From assembly GCA_942159475.1 (NCBI GenBank), contig OW804095.1, forward strand, positions 88,983,740 to 89,047,739: a DNA stretch of 64,000 nucleotides. The letters are read 5' to 3'. Within the stretch, counting starts at the first letter, position 1. Each line of letters begins with the position of its first letter. A model generated the notes under the pieces. It was not told the origin of the DNA. It did no database searches and saw only the letters and a list, made by a program, of their open reading frames with translations. A program made the translations under genes and the position numbers. Shown here piece by piece: positions 31,430-42,629 of the stretch. The stretch comes from Sthenelais limicola. Its lineage: Eukaryota; Annelida; Polychaeta; Phyllodocida; Sigalionidae.

Positions 31430-31890
31430 GGTCACTCAACGACACTCACAGTCTCTCAGTCACCTGAAGTCCGCTTTCAATGAGAAAGAGCCTATCCAGG
31501 CAGTCAACTTGGAGAAAGCCCCAGAATTCCTTAAGTTGGAGAAGGCTGGATGAGATATCCTGATGTGGGAGAACGGAAAAGTCTTAGCTGGTGCTGAGTG
31601 TCTGAAGAATAAAGAAAAAGATTCTGTCCAGCCGGGCCAGACTTGATGTTGATCCTGCTGTGTCCCAGGCTGATGGGAAGGGAAAGGCTAAGAAAAAGCC
31701 TAAGAAGAAAGAAAACAAACTCAGTGTTGCTCCAGTAGTAATCCCGACTAAGCATGTAGGTAGGCCGCCAAAGGCAAAGATCAATTTGGTCGGTAAACCA
31801 CAACCAGTCCCTGTAGTTTTGGCAGACTCTGCTATGCCTTCAAAAAGAGGGGGGGGGGGGGGAGGCCTAGGAAAATTTTGGGTGTAACTT
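31430..31890 (+). pseudogene. Probable integrase tail with Lys-rich and AT-hook-like segments
   Basis: Codons from about 31,655 give QADGKGKAKKKPKKKENKL, then HVGRPPKAK and a second basic motif disrupted by a run of about 14 G (31,847-31,861), after which GLGKFWV ends the frame. GRPPK resembles an AT-hook, which could bind AT-rich DNA in the minor groove and guide integration. The link to the upstream integrase is inferred from position and strand. Confidence 0.4.
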
Positions 31891-31894
31891 AAAC

Positions 31895-33300
31895 GGACAG
31901 TTCACCACCAGTGATTGCAAGGGTTAAGTGCACATGCAAAGCTCCAACTAGATTGCAATGTGGGACTTAGACTAAAGTATGGGTAGGGCTTTGAAGATGG
32001 CCCTACAAGCAAAATACACAACAAAAAGTCAGTGGAAGGCTGACCGGATTTAGTCATGCCACCCTTTTGCAGCATTTGGGGAATTTGTCAAATGAATTAA
32101 ATGACCGAGAAATAACCAAACTGTCCGTTTTGGCTTGTTAGAAACTGAACTGAGAATGGCTTAGCTTGGGAGAAACCCTGTGTTTGAGCTGAACTGGACT
32201 TCCCCGGGAAGCTTAAATCAACTGAGTAATTGGGTTGAAATTGCTATTAAGTTGGTGCAGTGGATAGTGGGCTTTATGGAAAAGTTTCTGCTATTGTCTC
32301 AGCAGAAAATTAGACAGGCTGCAAGTATAACATCACTGTATGACCTGTAGTAGGTAGAGAACTGGTCGTGCAAGTTCACTAGTCTAGAGCAGGAAGTGGT
32401 GCTGAGGTCGGCTGGCTGTTTTGAGCACTATGGTTATCATGCAGGATGTGAGCACTGTTGTGTTGCACCCTTTTTCAGTATGCTTCCATGACTCATCACA
32501 ACAACAAGCCCCACAAGCGAGTACAGTCCTTGAAAGAAGTGAGTTAAAATTTATTTGTCATGGACTGAACTACTATTAGTTTGGTAGTAGGAAGTTGGCT
32601 TGTACTGGACACACTGTGTTGGAAGTTTCAAAATGATTTTGATAATTCTGAGGAATTAATTCGCCGGTGCCGTGCGAGAGTCAGATGTGGCGGCCATGAC
32701 ACTGGTAATGTGTTACTGATGTATAGGTGGAAGTGAATGATAGCATGTGGACCTTTACACCACAACTAAACGTTGTTTAGTTGTTTCTAGTTCTTTACAA
32801 CTCTTACAAACAGTACACCTAAATTTCTTGTCTTTTCTGAAGGCCAGTGAACTATTTATCTGTGATAATTTGATCGAGGAATATTGCCAGCCGGACACAT
32901 ATAATGTGAAGGGGTTGGTAAGAAAGCCAGGTATTCATTGTATTGTATTGCTGTAAATGTTTATGTTACTTGTGTATGTATGAGGTCTCTGGCAACGTGG
33001 ACTTATACTATTCATATTCTTTGTTGAATAATAGGAATAGTTCTCCAGCCATGTCCCTTGCAAACAACAGGTGGAAGAAAGGCCCTTTGGGGTTAGAAGG
33101 TACGATGGAAGAAGATCAGGAAACCAGTGCCTTGAACGAAGCCAAGGATCATAGCTTCTTAGAGAAGAAGCCGCAGATCTCCTGAACCTGGATCTGGCTA
33201 ACCGAGCGGCTGCTGAGTTAAGCTGGATGGAAAGATGACGCCTGGGATGAGCCAGATTCCCCGACTACCTATCCCATTGGGGGAGAAAATCCGGCCTTTA
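31895..33300 (+). other. Probable 3' untranslated region of the Gypsy element
   Basis: Multiple stops; no further pol domain or 3' LTR was recognised. A frame at 32,943-33,185 (ending LEKKPQIS) is acidic and unassigned. The 3' LTR may be lost or too diverged to see by eye. Confidence 0.35.
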
Positions 33301-33840
33301 CACGGCAAAGAACATGAGGCTAACTCGTGCCCACAAATCTGCGGTTCACTACACTTATGTTATCTTGTTTTTTTCATCTTGTTTCTGTTGACATATTACC
33401 CATATAATGTAAGGGTAGAGCGATTTCTACAAAAAGAGGTAGAAAAGAAAAGGTAGAAAAAGGGGTTTCTTTGTCCCAAATGTTCTCAGAATTTGTTGTA
33501 TTACAAACCACTATACTGATCTGTAGAGGTCTGTACCCCCTCTCTGGATGTTGTCCTATGTGGTTGGTGAAGGTTTTTGGGGTGGAAATATGATTCTGAG
33601 GCCTTTTTAAAATTGGGATATCCACTCTCTATTTATAGCCTGGGAAAGCCCCTGTGAGATACTACGTCATTAGCCACAAGCTACTGCGTCAATATGTATT
33701 GCTCTTAATATGATTGTGTATTAACTAAAATGATCAATTGATGGTTTTTCCATTTTTTTTCCATAATATACTTGAGTTATAGTAGTCAGCAATGACTGAG
33801 ATATAGTGTATTAGTTACATAATGTTTTGTGCTGAATAAA
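33300..33840. other. No gene seen
   Basis: Unassigned DNA between the Gypsy remnant and the GA-rich tract. A short purine-rich patch lies at 33,425-33,465. Confidence 0.3.
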
Positions 33841-33844
33841 ATTA

Positions 33845-34405
33845 CAGAAATACAAGGGGGACCCAACTACATGCAGAGGAGTGGGAGAGTAAAGAAGAGG
33901 GGTGGGAGAAGGTGGGGGTATTGGATAAGGGGAGGGGAGGAAGAGGGTGAAGGAGGGGAGAGTGAGGCAAAGGGAGAGGGTGGGGAAATAGAAGAGGGGT
34001 AGGGGGAAAGAAGAGGGGCAGGGAAAAGAGTAGGGGAAGGGAGAGGATGTATGCGGAGGGACAGAGGGAAGGGAGAGAAAGCAAGGAGGGGGAGCATGAG
34101 GAAGAGGGCAGCGAGAGGGGGTATCAGAGATGGGATTGGGAGAGAAAAACAGGTATGAGAGACAGAGAAGAGGTGGAGGGAAAAGAGGGAGAGGGGGATG
34201 TGTGGGGAGAGAGGGGGACCGGAGGGAGAAGATGTAGGGGAAGGGACAGAGGGAAGGGAGAGAAAGCGAGGAGGGGGAGCATGAGGAAGAGGGGAGGAGC
34301 AGGGGGGAATTGGAGATGGGGTTGGGAGAGAAAAACAGGTATGAGAGAAGAGGTGGAGGGAAAAGAAGGAGAGGGGGAAGTGTTGGGAGGGAGGGGGACC
34401 GTCCA
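33845..34405. repeat. GA-rich low-complexity tract with a 184-bp tandem duplication
   Basis: The plus strand is almost all purine. 'gggagagaaaaacaggtatg' at about 34,137 returns at about 34,324, and 'aagggagagaaagc' at 34,072 returns at 34,253, giving two units of about 184 bp. ORFs on both strands (up to 238 codons) are composition artefacts rich in Pro, Ser and Phe, or in Gly and Glu. Confidence 0.85.
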
Positions 34406-34644
34406 GAGGACGGGTACTTTGCTACTACTATGATGAATAATGAGAACAGCATGAGGTGGTTGGACCATGTCGTTGTATAGTAGTGTCTGATTGCGGATTT
34501 TTTTTCATTTTTTTCCATTTTTTTCATTTTTTTTCATTTATTTGTCCTTCAGTTATTCGACTAGATATTTGTTGCTAAAAAATGACTGCGTCTTCGTATT
34601 CATGAATGTTGTTAGATTCCTATATTCTTATTTTGATTCTTTTG

Positions 34645-37460
34645 TGTAATTGACCGATGTGCATTGGAAATTCTGCCAGTGCATGCACAAGTGCATCTGA
34701 CCAGTCACATAAGTGCAATCCGCTCAAAAAAGCAGTTTTGCACCTGATTATGCACCTGATGCAACGTGCATCATCTGATCCACTCCAAAATGCATATCAA
34801 AGTTATGTATCAAAATCGGGTGTAAATGCATTTTATCTGTATGCAGTTGAATTATTCTATCAAGTCATGAACATTTAAATATTTGTACAGATGGAAAATA
34901 TTTGGGCCTTTACTGCAAAACTCATATGTGGTGTGTCACAAGATAATGAGCCACAAATAAAGAAAATTGTCTTTTCAAAATCATTTTAGGCATGCTTAGC
35001 GCTGCTAGTAGTATGAATACATCTGCCAAATTAATTCCAAGACTATTCAATATATCTGTGGTTATCTGAAGGATATTTAACTATACTTTATTATGATAAT
35101 TAACCATCAAGTACTTTAGGTAACCTTGTTCATACATAGAAATATATAGAAGTGCCTATTATAGATGGGTTAACGTTTACCATCCTTGAATCCCCGTGAT
35201 CCCATCTTTACAAATCATCTCCTTGCCTAAACCTTGAGTACATAAAAAAAATCACCAGCCATACTTGATTTAAAAAAAGCGATAACTACCACATTTTATG
35301 AGGTGGGGGTGTCAATGTAGTGCGAATCCACTCCCATGCAGGGTAACCCTGACGCACACACATAATGCAGGCACACACTCTTAGCAAAGCTTTAACACCT
35401 TTAAGAAGCCCGTCACAATGGACAGTCAGGTACAGTTGAAACTGTTATGTAGTGTATTCTTATTCTGTAATACTTAAACCCTCAATGCTTGCTCCTTTTT
35501 TCTCTCTTTCTCTGTCGCACATATTCTGTTTGCCTGTTTCCTCCCTTTTTCTAACTCCCCCCCCCCACCTCCCCTCTTGCTCTTGCTTCCTTGGTCTTTC
35601 CCATTCTGTCCTTATCTCTCTCTTTTCTCTCTTTCCCACTCACACTCATGAATAACATGGTTGCATTCTCCCTAATCTGAGCTTTATTCTGATAGTAGGC
35701 ACTTTATATTTAAACCAATTCGAAAGGGAGATACTTACTCATAATGTTGATTGGTAATTCCACCAATGCATGGAAAATTACATAGTAACAAAGAGTTCTG
35801 CACCTGGTTTTGCACCTGATGCAAAGTGCGTCTATTGAAGCACTTCAAAATGCATATCTAAATAAGGTGTAAATACACATGCTGCATACTACAATTAAAT
35901 TATTTCAACAAGAGATTACTATATGAAGTGTTTGATTGAAGAAGGATGTTTTGATGTTTTGTATATGGTGAGTCGGTGTGAAATACATATTATAGGAAGC
36001 ATATCTGTGTCTGTGTTTCTTTTCTTCTCTCTCTCTCTATCCCCCCCCTGGTTCTGCCCATATTTCCTCTCTCACTCTAACACATGTCCCATCTGCATTT
36101 TCCCCATTTTTTCTGTGTATCTCTCTCCCGTTCAGCGTAATATTAACTAGTAAGCTACTCAAATGTACCATATTGGTATAGTTTGTCACAGATCAGCGAT
36201 TTTTCTAAACTTGCCATGTTATCCTCTTGTCAATTGCAACATAACGATGCTTCACAGGGTCATCTTATAATGCATTTAACCACAATAACTATGAAAAAAA
36301 TCGATTTGCAATCATCACTTACACATGTACCTGGCAGAAGGGTAGTGGGTAGAAGAGGTGGGTGTGTCAATCTATATTATTGATGTCTAAGTATATATGA
36401 GTAAAGATATCATAAATTCTTTTTGTTTGGTCTCAGAGCCTAATCTATACATAGAAAAGCAATTCTACATATGTTCGAAATAATGGGAATAGCCCTTGTC
36501 TTCTTTATGATCATGAACATTGATATGCGTGGCAGATTCTTAACAGGCCGTCCGTTTTGCACTGACAAGAGCCTACTGTTTATGGCAGACTTATTATAAT
36601 TTATTTGTTTGTAGCAGCCTTATTATAAATACATTGAAACAATATCCTATTTGTTCCTTTAATTAATTGCCATAACACCACGAATCATTCATGATGTATC
36701 TTGCCATAGGACATTATGCCACTTGCTTTCACCAGGTGGCGGTACTGTTTTCAGCAGGGGGCGCAGCTGGTAACTGGGGTGGAATTACAATTTCTTTTAC
36801 AATGAAAGTGCCGCTAATTCACTTATGTGGAATTTATACCAATATAGATATTCCATATCATGTACATGGGAATGTTATAAGTGATATACTTCTATAGTTT
36901 ATTTGTTTACTTTAGTTGCTTGATGTGGAAAAATGTTTTGATCAAAACACCCCCCATCATTGCATACTTCATTAGGCCAAGTAGACTGGGCCACCAAGGT
37001 CTTGTGTACAACTGGAACAACCCTTCTAGGGGTGCTGCCTGGCAATTGGCTGCCTAACACAATGGAAATATTGATGAAATAACTGATGTATTTCCATGCA
37101 AAGACATGGTAACACATCTAGGTATAAACTCTCTGTATTATATAGGGGTATGTGTTTTTGTGAAGAAATTATCAGCCTAAATTCTGCTAATGTACAGAGG
37201 AATGAAACCGGCCTCCCTGAGTGATCATAATTGCATTTTATAACCTGGTTAGTAGAGCATCTTTGACAGGTTCAGAACCGCATTTTATAACCTGGTAAAT
37301 AGTGCATTGTTGAGTGCATGAGAACCGCATTTATAAATCGGGTCCATAGAGCATTGTAAAATCAAGTTTGAGCCACACAACTGTTTACGATTTCCACTGG
37401 TAAAGCACCAGGTCAGAATCAGGTGTGAATGTCCTGGTAAAAATCATGTTAGAACTGATC
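34645..37460 (-). repeat. Large dispersed repeat, copy 2 (inverted relative to 3.4-5.8 kb)
   Basis: In reverse complement, blocks X (37,450-37,240), Z (36,900-36,705) and Y (35,880-35,760 and 34,840-34,650) follow the order of copy 1. An extra fold of the GTGTCACA family lies at 34,925-35,080. Pyrimidine-rich simple repeats sit at 35,485-35,650 and 36,005-36,130. No protein was recognised. Confidence 0.65.
34920..35085 (-). mobile_element. Copy of the GTGTCACA foldback family
   Basis: The arm 'tgtggtgtgtcacaagataa' + 'tgagccacaaat' (34,925-34,960) is followed by interior sequence 'cttagcgctgc', 'gtatgaatacatctg' and 'aagactattcaatata'. This matches the reverse complement of 4720-4610. The far arm is missing. 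Confidence 0.55.
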
Positions 37461-37464
37461 TATT

Positions 37465-38418
37465 GCACATCGGGTGGTAGAATGATACTGAGAATATTGT
37501 ATTTTATGACGAAATGTATCTGTTTCCTGAACGAATTTTTTTCAAAATCAAAATCAAATCAATGTGCTTACCAACTTTAATCCTCATGGTGCCTTGCGAC
37601 CAGACATCTTTGAAAATGAGTCAGAATCCATAATCCATAGGCCAGTGTATAGTTTTTACATCCCTGGCACCTGGTGAGCTTGAGATTCCGCGTGTCAAGA
37701 TACCTGAAGATGTTTGGAGAACAAGGGAAATAAGATCGATCTTTCCTTCTGCCTTTTTTCATGTGTGCCTCTTTTACATATCATAAACCACATAAAGAAA
37801 ATTGAAAGATTGGAATTAATTTATTTGACTTGTTAGCGATTTCTTTTTATTTGGGGAGAAGTGTATTTATAAATATAAGGTCCGTAAAACGTATTCTAAT
37901 AATTGTGAATATGGTTATTTGCCAGATTAAATAGGCCTTATAACATGTACGCCATGTTTTACAAATGCTCTACCAACAAATAGGGAGACGTAATTGAAAC
38001 CAGCTGTAACGAATACCTATATATATATTATATTTATATATTATTCTTGCTAATAAAAGGTATTCTCTAACTAATAACTGCGATTCGCATTGGTTCCAAT
38101 TCCATTCCATTGGCTGTAGAATGACCACAGTTGTCGTAATAATGATATGGATTAAAATATCTCTTCTCGACCTCAACTCGAATTTCCCTGTCCCATTCTC
38201 ATACTACCACATAGTCCTATCAGGAAAAGTTCAACTCTATTAGATCTGTCGTTTCATGGATATGTCAGTGCCAAATAGTTTAGAGAATTGTTATCTAAAA
38301 TGTATGACCAAGTGTAACAATTGGCTAGCACCGGGATGATGTTACTCCAGAACATTCTATCAGTTTTCCCACTTGACTATAGGAGCAGCATTCTATAATG
38401 ATTCAGCCTTTTTCTCTA
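37465..38418. other. No gene seen
   Basis: AT-rich DNA. A 61-codon minus-strand frame (37,577-37,762) has no recognisable motif. Confidence 0.3.
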
Positions 38419-38437
38419 TACACTCTAAGAAGAAATG

Positions 38438-38700
38438 GTTCTTTCAAGAACCCTTATTGGTTCTTCAGTCTGTCCACCAGGGCGAACCCCTAAGGGTTCT
38501 TTGAGGAACCCTCAATCAGGAAATATCTCGGGTTCTTCAAAGAACCTTGTCCATTGGTTTCTTGAAGAACCCCTGTTTTTTTATCAACCAAGGGTTCTTC
38601 AAAGAACCATAGGGTTCTAGATGGAACCCCTTTAATGGGGTCCTTTACTCAGAGGTTCTTTCAAGAATCATAGATTGAGTTGTCAATGATTCTTTGCAGA
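38438..38700. repeat. Cluster of GGTTCTT-AAGAACC palindromes
   Basis: At least seven half or full palindromes occur, e.g. GGTTCTTTCAAGAACC, GGGTTCTTCAAAGAACC (twice) and GGTTTCTTGAAGAACCCC, spaced about 20-50 bases apart. Another group is at 41,367-41,490. They may be transposase-binding subterminal repeats or a self-pairing scaffold. Confidence 0.85.
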
Positions 38701-39798
38701 ACTTTTTCAGAGTAACAAACCGAAGGCAACTTAAGATTGAACATCTACAGCCCAGATAGCTTTTAAAGGTACAGCAGCATAGCTGCATCCTTTTATCCAT
38801 CATTTATCATCAACACTGGCCCTGCATCTTTAAGACCTTACAAGCTCTCACCTTGCAATGATGGAAGTAGAAGATGAAACTAGAGTCCACTTAGGATACT
38901 ATACAATATGGATGTGCATGATGGAGGGGTATTGTTATTACACCCACTCTAAAATATCACATACATAAAATACACAATTAGAATACACAATAATGATATC
39001 CAAAATGTTCTTAATTACAGAATAATTGATATGTATAGTGCATAAATATCATATATTTGCTTTACTAGTGTTTTCAATATAAAGGAATTGGTAAAAATGA
39101 GGGCTGGCTCATGCTGCCATCTAGGATTATATATATATATAACAACTTTTATTCAGTTTTCAGCTTACAATAAATTGCCTTTTACATCTGAATTGGAAAA
39201 CAATACTCTGCGGAGCAGATCTACCGCATGATCCAATGCTAGTTAAAAGTTTATTTTGTAATAGTTAATAATGTAATGTTCAATGTTCTTTCTTGCATTA
39301 CGTAGATTCAGTGTTCGTTCCTCGGATTGTCCAAGCTATTATTATTGATACGAAGTACAGTCCGTAATTAGCACATGTAGCACTTGTTCAATGGTTATTC
39401 TCCTCTAATGTAGGTATGAATATCACTTGTACAAATTTGTCAGTACTAGTAAAACAAGATTTAGTACTAGTATCCTCAATGTTTATATAAGGTACTCTAT
39501 AATCATCGATGTTTTTGATGTGTTTTTGAAATTTGATGTGTTTTTGAAATTTCACAATGTTATCAACCATGAATTATGGTCCAGTAAAAGCTGTCTGAAT
39601 ACACAATACCTCAAATTTGAGATATACAATACTTATAACAGTGAATGCATTACTCCTTCCCTATCCCACTTAATGCCGCAATGAGTCGGCCTTTCGATTC
39701 ACAAGACCTACATGCTTGCTTAGTTCCCCCCTATAGTATTCCCCTATAGTATTCAGTATTTTGCAATGTATCCTACAAAATTTCTATACTCAATTCCA

Positions 39799-39938
39799 CA
39801 ATAAAATTTGTACATATCATGAACAATATTCAGTTAAGTTTATATTCTAGACTCAAGTCCTCGAAACGTATTGAAGACTCAAGTCTATAATAAAACTTTT
39901 ACATATCAATGAACAATATTCATTTAAGTTTATATTCA
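39799..39938 (-). repeat. 88-bp tandem duplication in the LINE 3' region
   Basis: 'ttgtacatatcatgaacaat' with 'aagtttatattc' (from 39,808) is repeated as 'tttacatatcaatgaacaat' with the same ending (from 39,896), about 88 bases apart. It lies directly downstream of the LINE ORF stop on the minus strand. Confidence 0.75.
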
Positions 39939-41313
39939 GGTATCAGTATATAAATAATCGTCGTGTTCCTGGGGGTAGCTATTTTTCAGATAGCCTCTAA
40001 AATCCTTTCTCGTTTTAATATCTCTGTTTTTTCTGGTCAGGTTATTCCATAGACCCGTCATTCTGTTAATATATGATTTCTTGAAAGCTTCATTTTTAGG
40101 GTGTGGGACCAGAAGTTTCTTTCCATCCCTCAGGCTTCTAAGGTTTATACTTCTATTGTCAACATTTTCCTCCTTAAGTGCTCTCCTAAAAGCCAATTCT
40201 AGAAGGTGACTATTTCTCCTTGTTTTTAAAGATGGCATATTTACTTTTGTGTGTATTTCTTTTGTGCTAGTATATCTTGGTAGTTTAAGTGCTATTTTGA
40301 ACGCAGAATTTTGTAAAGATTGAAGTCTGTCCAGATAGTTTTGGGCACAGCTCTGATAGAAAATATCCCCGTAATCAATTAATGGTAATATTGTTGCTTT
40401 ATAAATCAATAATAATGTCTGAGTGTCACATACTCCATATAGTTTAGATAAAGCCTTTACCTTACTCTTTACAATATTGATCTTCTTAACTAAAAAGGTT
40501 TTAAAGTCAACCTTACTGTCTGTTTCTACCCCCAGGAATTTACAACAATCTACCTGTTCCAATTTTTGAGAGCCCAGGTAATATTCTGTTTCATTTTTCA
40601 CCTTCGTAGTTCCTTGTTTCATGTTAATAGACATGAACTTACATTTTTTTGTGTTTAAGGAAATCTTATTCCTGACACACCAACGCACTACATTTCTCAA
40701 ATCCTCCTACATTCCAGTGTTTGAATTTTCATTTCTGTCTCTACTACTATAAACTACCGTATCATCAGCAAAATGCTGGACTTTACTGTGTTTTACGACT
40801 GTATGAAGGTCATTTATGTATAATATAAATAATAGTGGGCCTAGTGATGTCCCCTGAGGAACACCACATCTGACTTTCCCCTGAGAGGAAAGAAAACCAT
40901 CTATAGCCACCGCTTGATGTCTTTCCGACAGATAATTTTGAAACCACTTAAGTGTGTTATTTCTAATACCGTATTTATATAATTTAGATAATAATAATTC
41001 GTGATTCACCATGTCAAAGGCTTTTTTAAAGTCCAGAAACACTATATCAGTTAACTTTTTATTATTTATATTGTTATAAGTATATTGGAAAAGATTATCA
41101 AGGGCGTCGTTAATTGACTTTTCTTTCCTGAAGCCATATTGTGCCTCACTTAAAATATTCTTTGATTCTAGATGCATTGCTAATTGGTTTTGAACGCAAC
41201 TTTCTAATAATTTTGCGGGTAGTGTTATGCAGGAAATCGGTCTATAATTGCCCGCTTCTTGCCTATTTCCCTCTTTATACAACGGTGTAACAGTGGCATT
41301 CTTGAAATCTAAA
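39936..41313 (-). pseudogene. LINE ORF2 reverse transcriptase, 5'-truncated, one internal stop
   Basis: A single minus-strand frame of about 450 codons starts inside the RT fingers (FKNATVTPLYKEG, about 41,308-41,270) and runs NYRPISCI, QYGFRKEKSIND, IVFLDFKKAFDMV (palm Asp), CGVPQGTSLGPLLFILYIND, VQHFADDTVVY (catalytic pair, about 40,765) to CKFLGVETDSKVDF and the thumb, ending YLYTDT at 39,936. Only one nonsense codon, TAG at 40,707-40,709, breaks it. The endonuclease is missing, as usual for 5'-truncated LINE insertions. The C-terminal segment (WNNLTRKNRDI, RKDFRGYLKN) is typical. It is distinct from the LINE at 1-2176. It lies inside the TA-flanked TIR element. Confidence 0.9.
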
Positions 41314-41492
41314 TATTATAGGTGGCGCCATTGCAGGTTTTCCAAAGGACCTTATTTCTTTCCTCAGGAAAAAATAAGGTTCTTTGGAGAACCTCCGTGA
41401 GCTAAAGAACCCTTTAAGTTTAAGTAGAACCCTAAAATTGACAAAGAACCAGCACCAGAACCAGAACCATGAGGTTCCCCAAAGAACCTTAA

Positions 41493-42598
41493 AGGCAAAC
41501 GCTACTATTCACTGCCACGCCCCCCTTTTCCATATACCAAATATACGGGCATTTTACGTACTATTGCTTTAGCACTGCAGTCTATGAGGAAACAGCCCAT
41601 TTTTTCATGTTTTATAGTATAAAACAAACAACTAATGGCTACTCCTACTGTCCCAAAACTTTCTACACATATAATGCAGGTTATATACTACATATTAAAA
41701 GGGAAAAAAACATATGTCATCGAGTTAGATTTTTTTTATAGCTGTCTGAAATAGACATGTTTGGGGAACTGAGCTAACTGTGGGTACCCTCAGTTGTACC
41801 CATTTAGTATGCAAGTCTATTGGGAAGTGCTGCATTTTTCTTTCACAGTTTTGGGAATAAAACAAAAATGAAAACTCCTAATGTCCCAAAATTTTCTACA
41901 CATATAGTGCAGGTAATATTCTACACATATATAGGGAAAAAAATGTATGTCATCACGCTAAAAAAATAATTGTAGCTGTTTGAAATAGACATGTTTAGGA
42001 AACATAGAACACATTGAAACAGCAGATTTTATGGTTGTCATGCCATGTTTCAAAGCCCCATAATTCAGAAACTAGCACGGTGACCCATTATTTTTTTTTC
42101 AGTTTTATGAACACACATACTTCAAGAACCATATACTAAAGAATCAGAAAAATGACATTTAATTTTGATGAGAGAGAAAAAAAATGTTTTTATTAAATTA
42201 GTGACAAAAAAGTGGGGTTTTTTGAGTTTTTAATTTAAAATTTGCATTTCATATTTTTTGTTTTCAGAATAAAAATAACCATGCATTCTATAAAAAAGAG
42301 GCATAGAATTATTGGCAAAATAATACTCTCTCTAAAACTGTTAACCTTACTTAAATTGAGGGAATATAAATAGCAAATATGAACTATGAAGTCGAGGTAC
42401 TCCAAAATGAGCCCCCCTTTTGATCCTCATTGGTTCTTTTGAGATACCAACTTTTGAAGCACTCTAATTAAAAATTGAGCACGGTGACCCATTGATTTTT
42501 TTCCATCTTTATGACCAGAAACACTTCAAGAACCAAATTTCAAAGGTTCAGAAAAATGACATTTATTTTCATTTTCCACTAGATAGTAGCGTTTGCCT
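41493..42598. mobile_element. 1.1 kb TTAA-flanked non-autonomous element (Kolobok/piggyBac-like target)
   Basis: The termini AGGCAAACGCTACTAT are perfect inverted repeats over 16 bp, and TTAA flanks both sides (41,489-41,492 and 42,599-42,602). Removing the element restores an AAGAACC palindrome of the host element. The interior has two internal duplications: 41,640-41,760 resembles 41,875-42,000 (240 apart), and 42,075-42,155 resembles 42,480-42,565 (about 405 apart, sharing 'agcacggtgacccatt'). No transposase. Confidence 0.85.
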
Positions 42599-42629
42599 TT
42601 AAAGAACCCTTTTTTCTTAGAGTGTAATT

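Larger units (their letters stand above)
38421..42624. mobile_element. Composite TIR element with TA target duplication and nested inserts
   Basis: The ends are inverted: CACTCTAAGAAGAAATGGTT (38,421) and, read from 42,624 on the other strand, CACTCTAAGAAAAAAGGGTT. Both are bordered by TA. The original element consists of GGTTCTT/AAGAACC-rich sequence (38,440-38,700 and 41,360-41,490). A LINE (about 39,900-41,313) and a 1.1 kb TTAA-flanked element (41,493-42,598) were inserted later. TA duplication fits Tc1/mariner-like or related elements, but no transposase is present. Confidence 0.75.

Noticed and set aside
31531..31803. Minus-strand ORFs over the integrase tail
   Set aside because: The plus strand carries the basic, AT-hook-like reading in line with the upstream integrase.
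33360..33840. 3' LTR of the Gypsy element
   Set aside because: No stretch matching 23,757-24,159 could be found.
33811..34527. 238-codon minus-strand ORF rich in Pro, Ser and Phe
   Set aside because: It is a by-product of the GA-rich low-complexity tract, with a tandem duplication inside.
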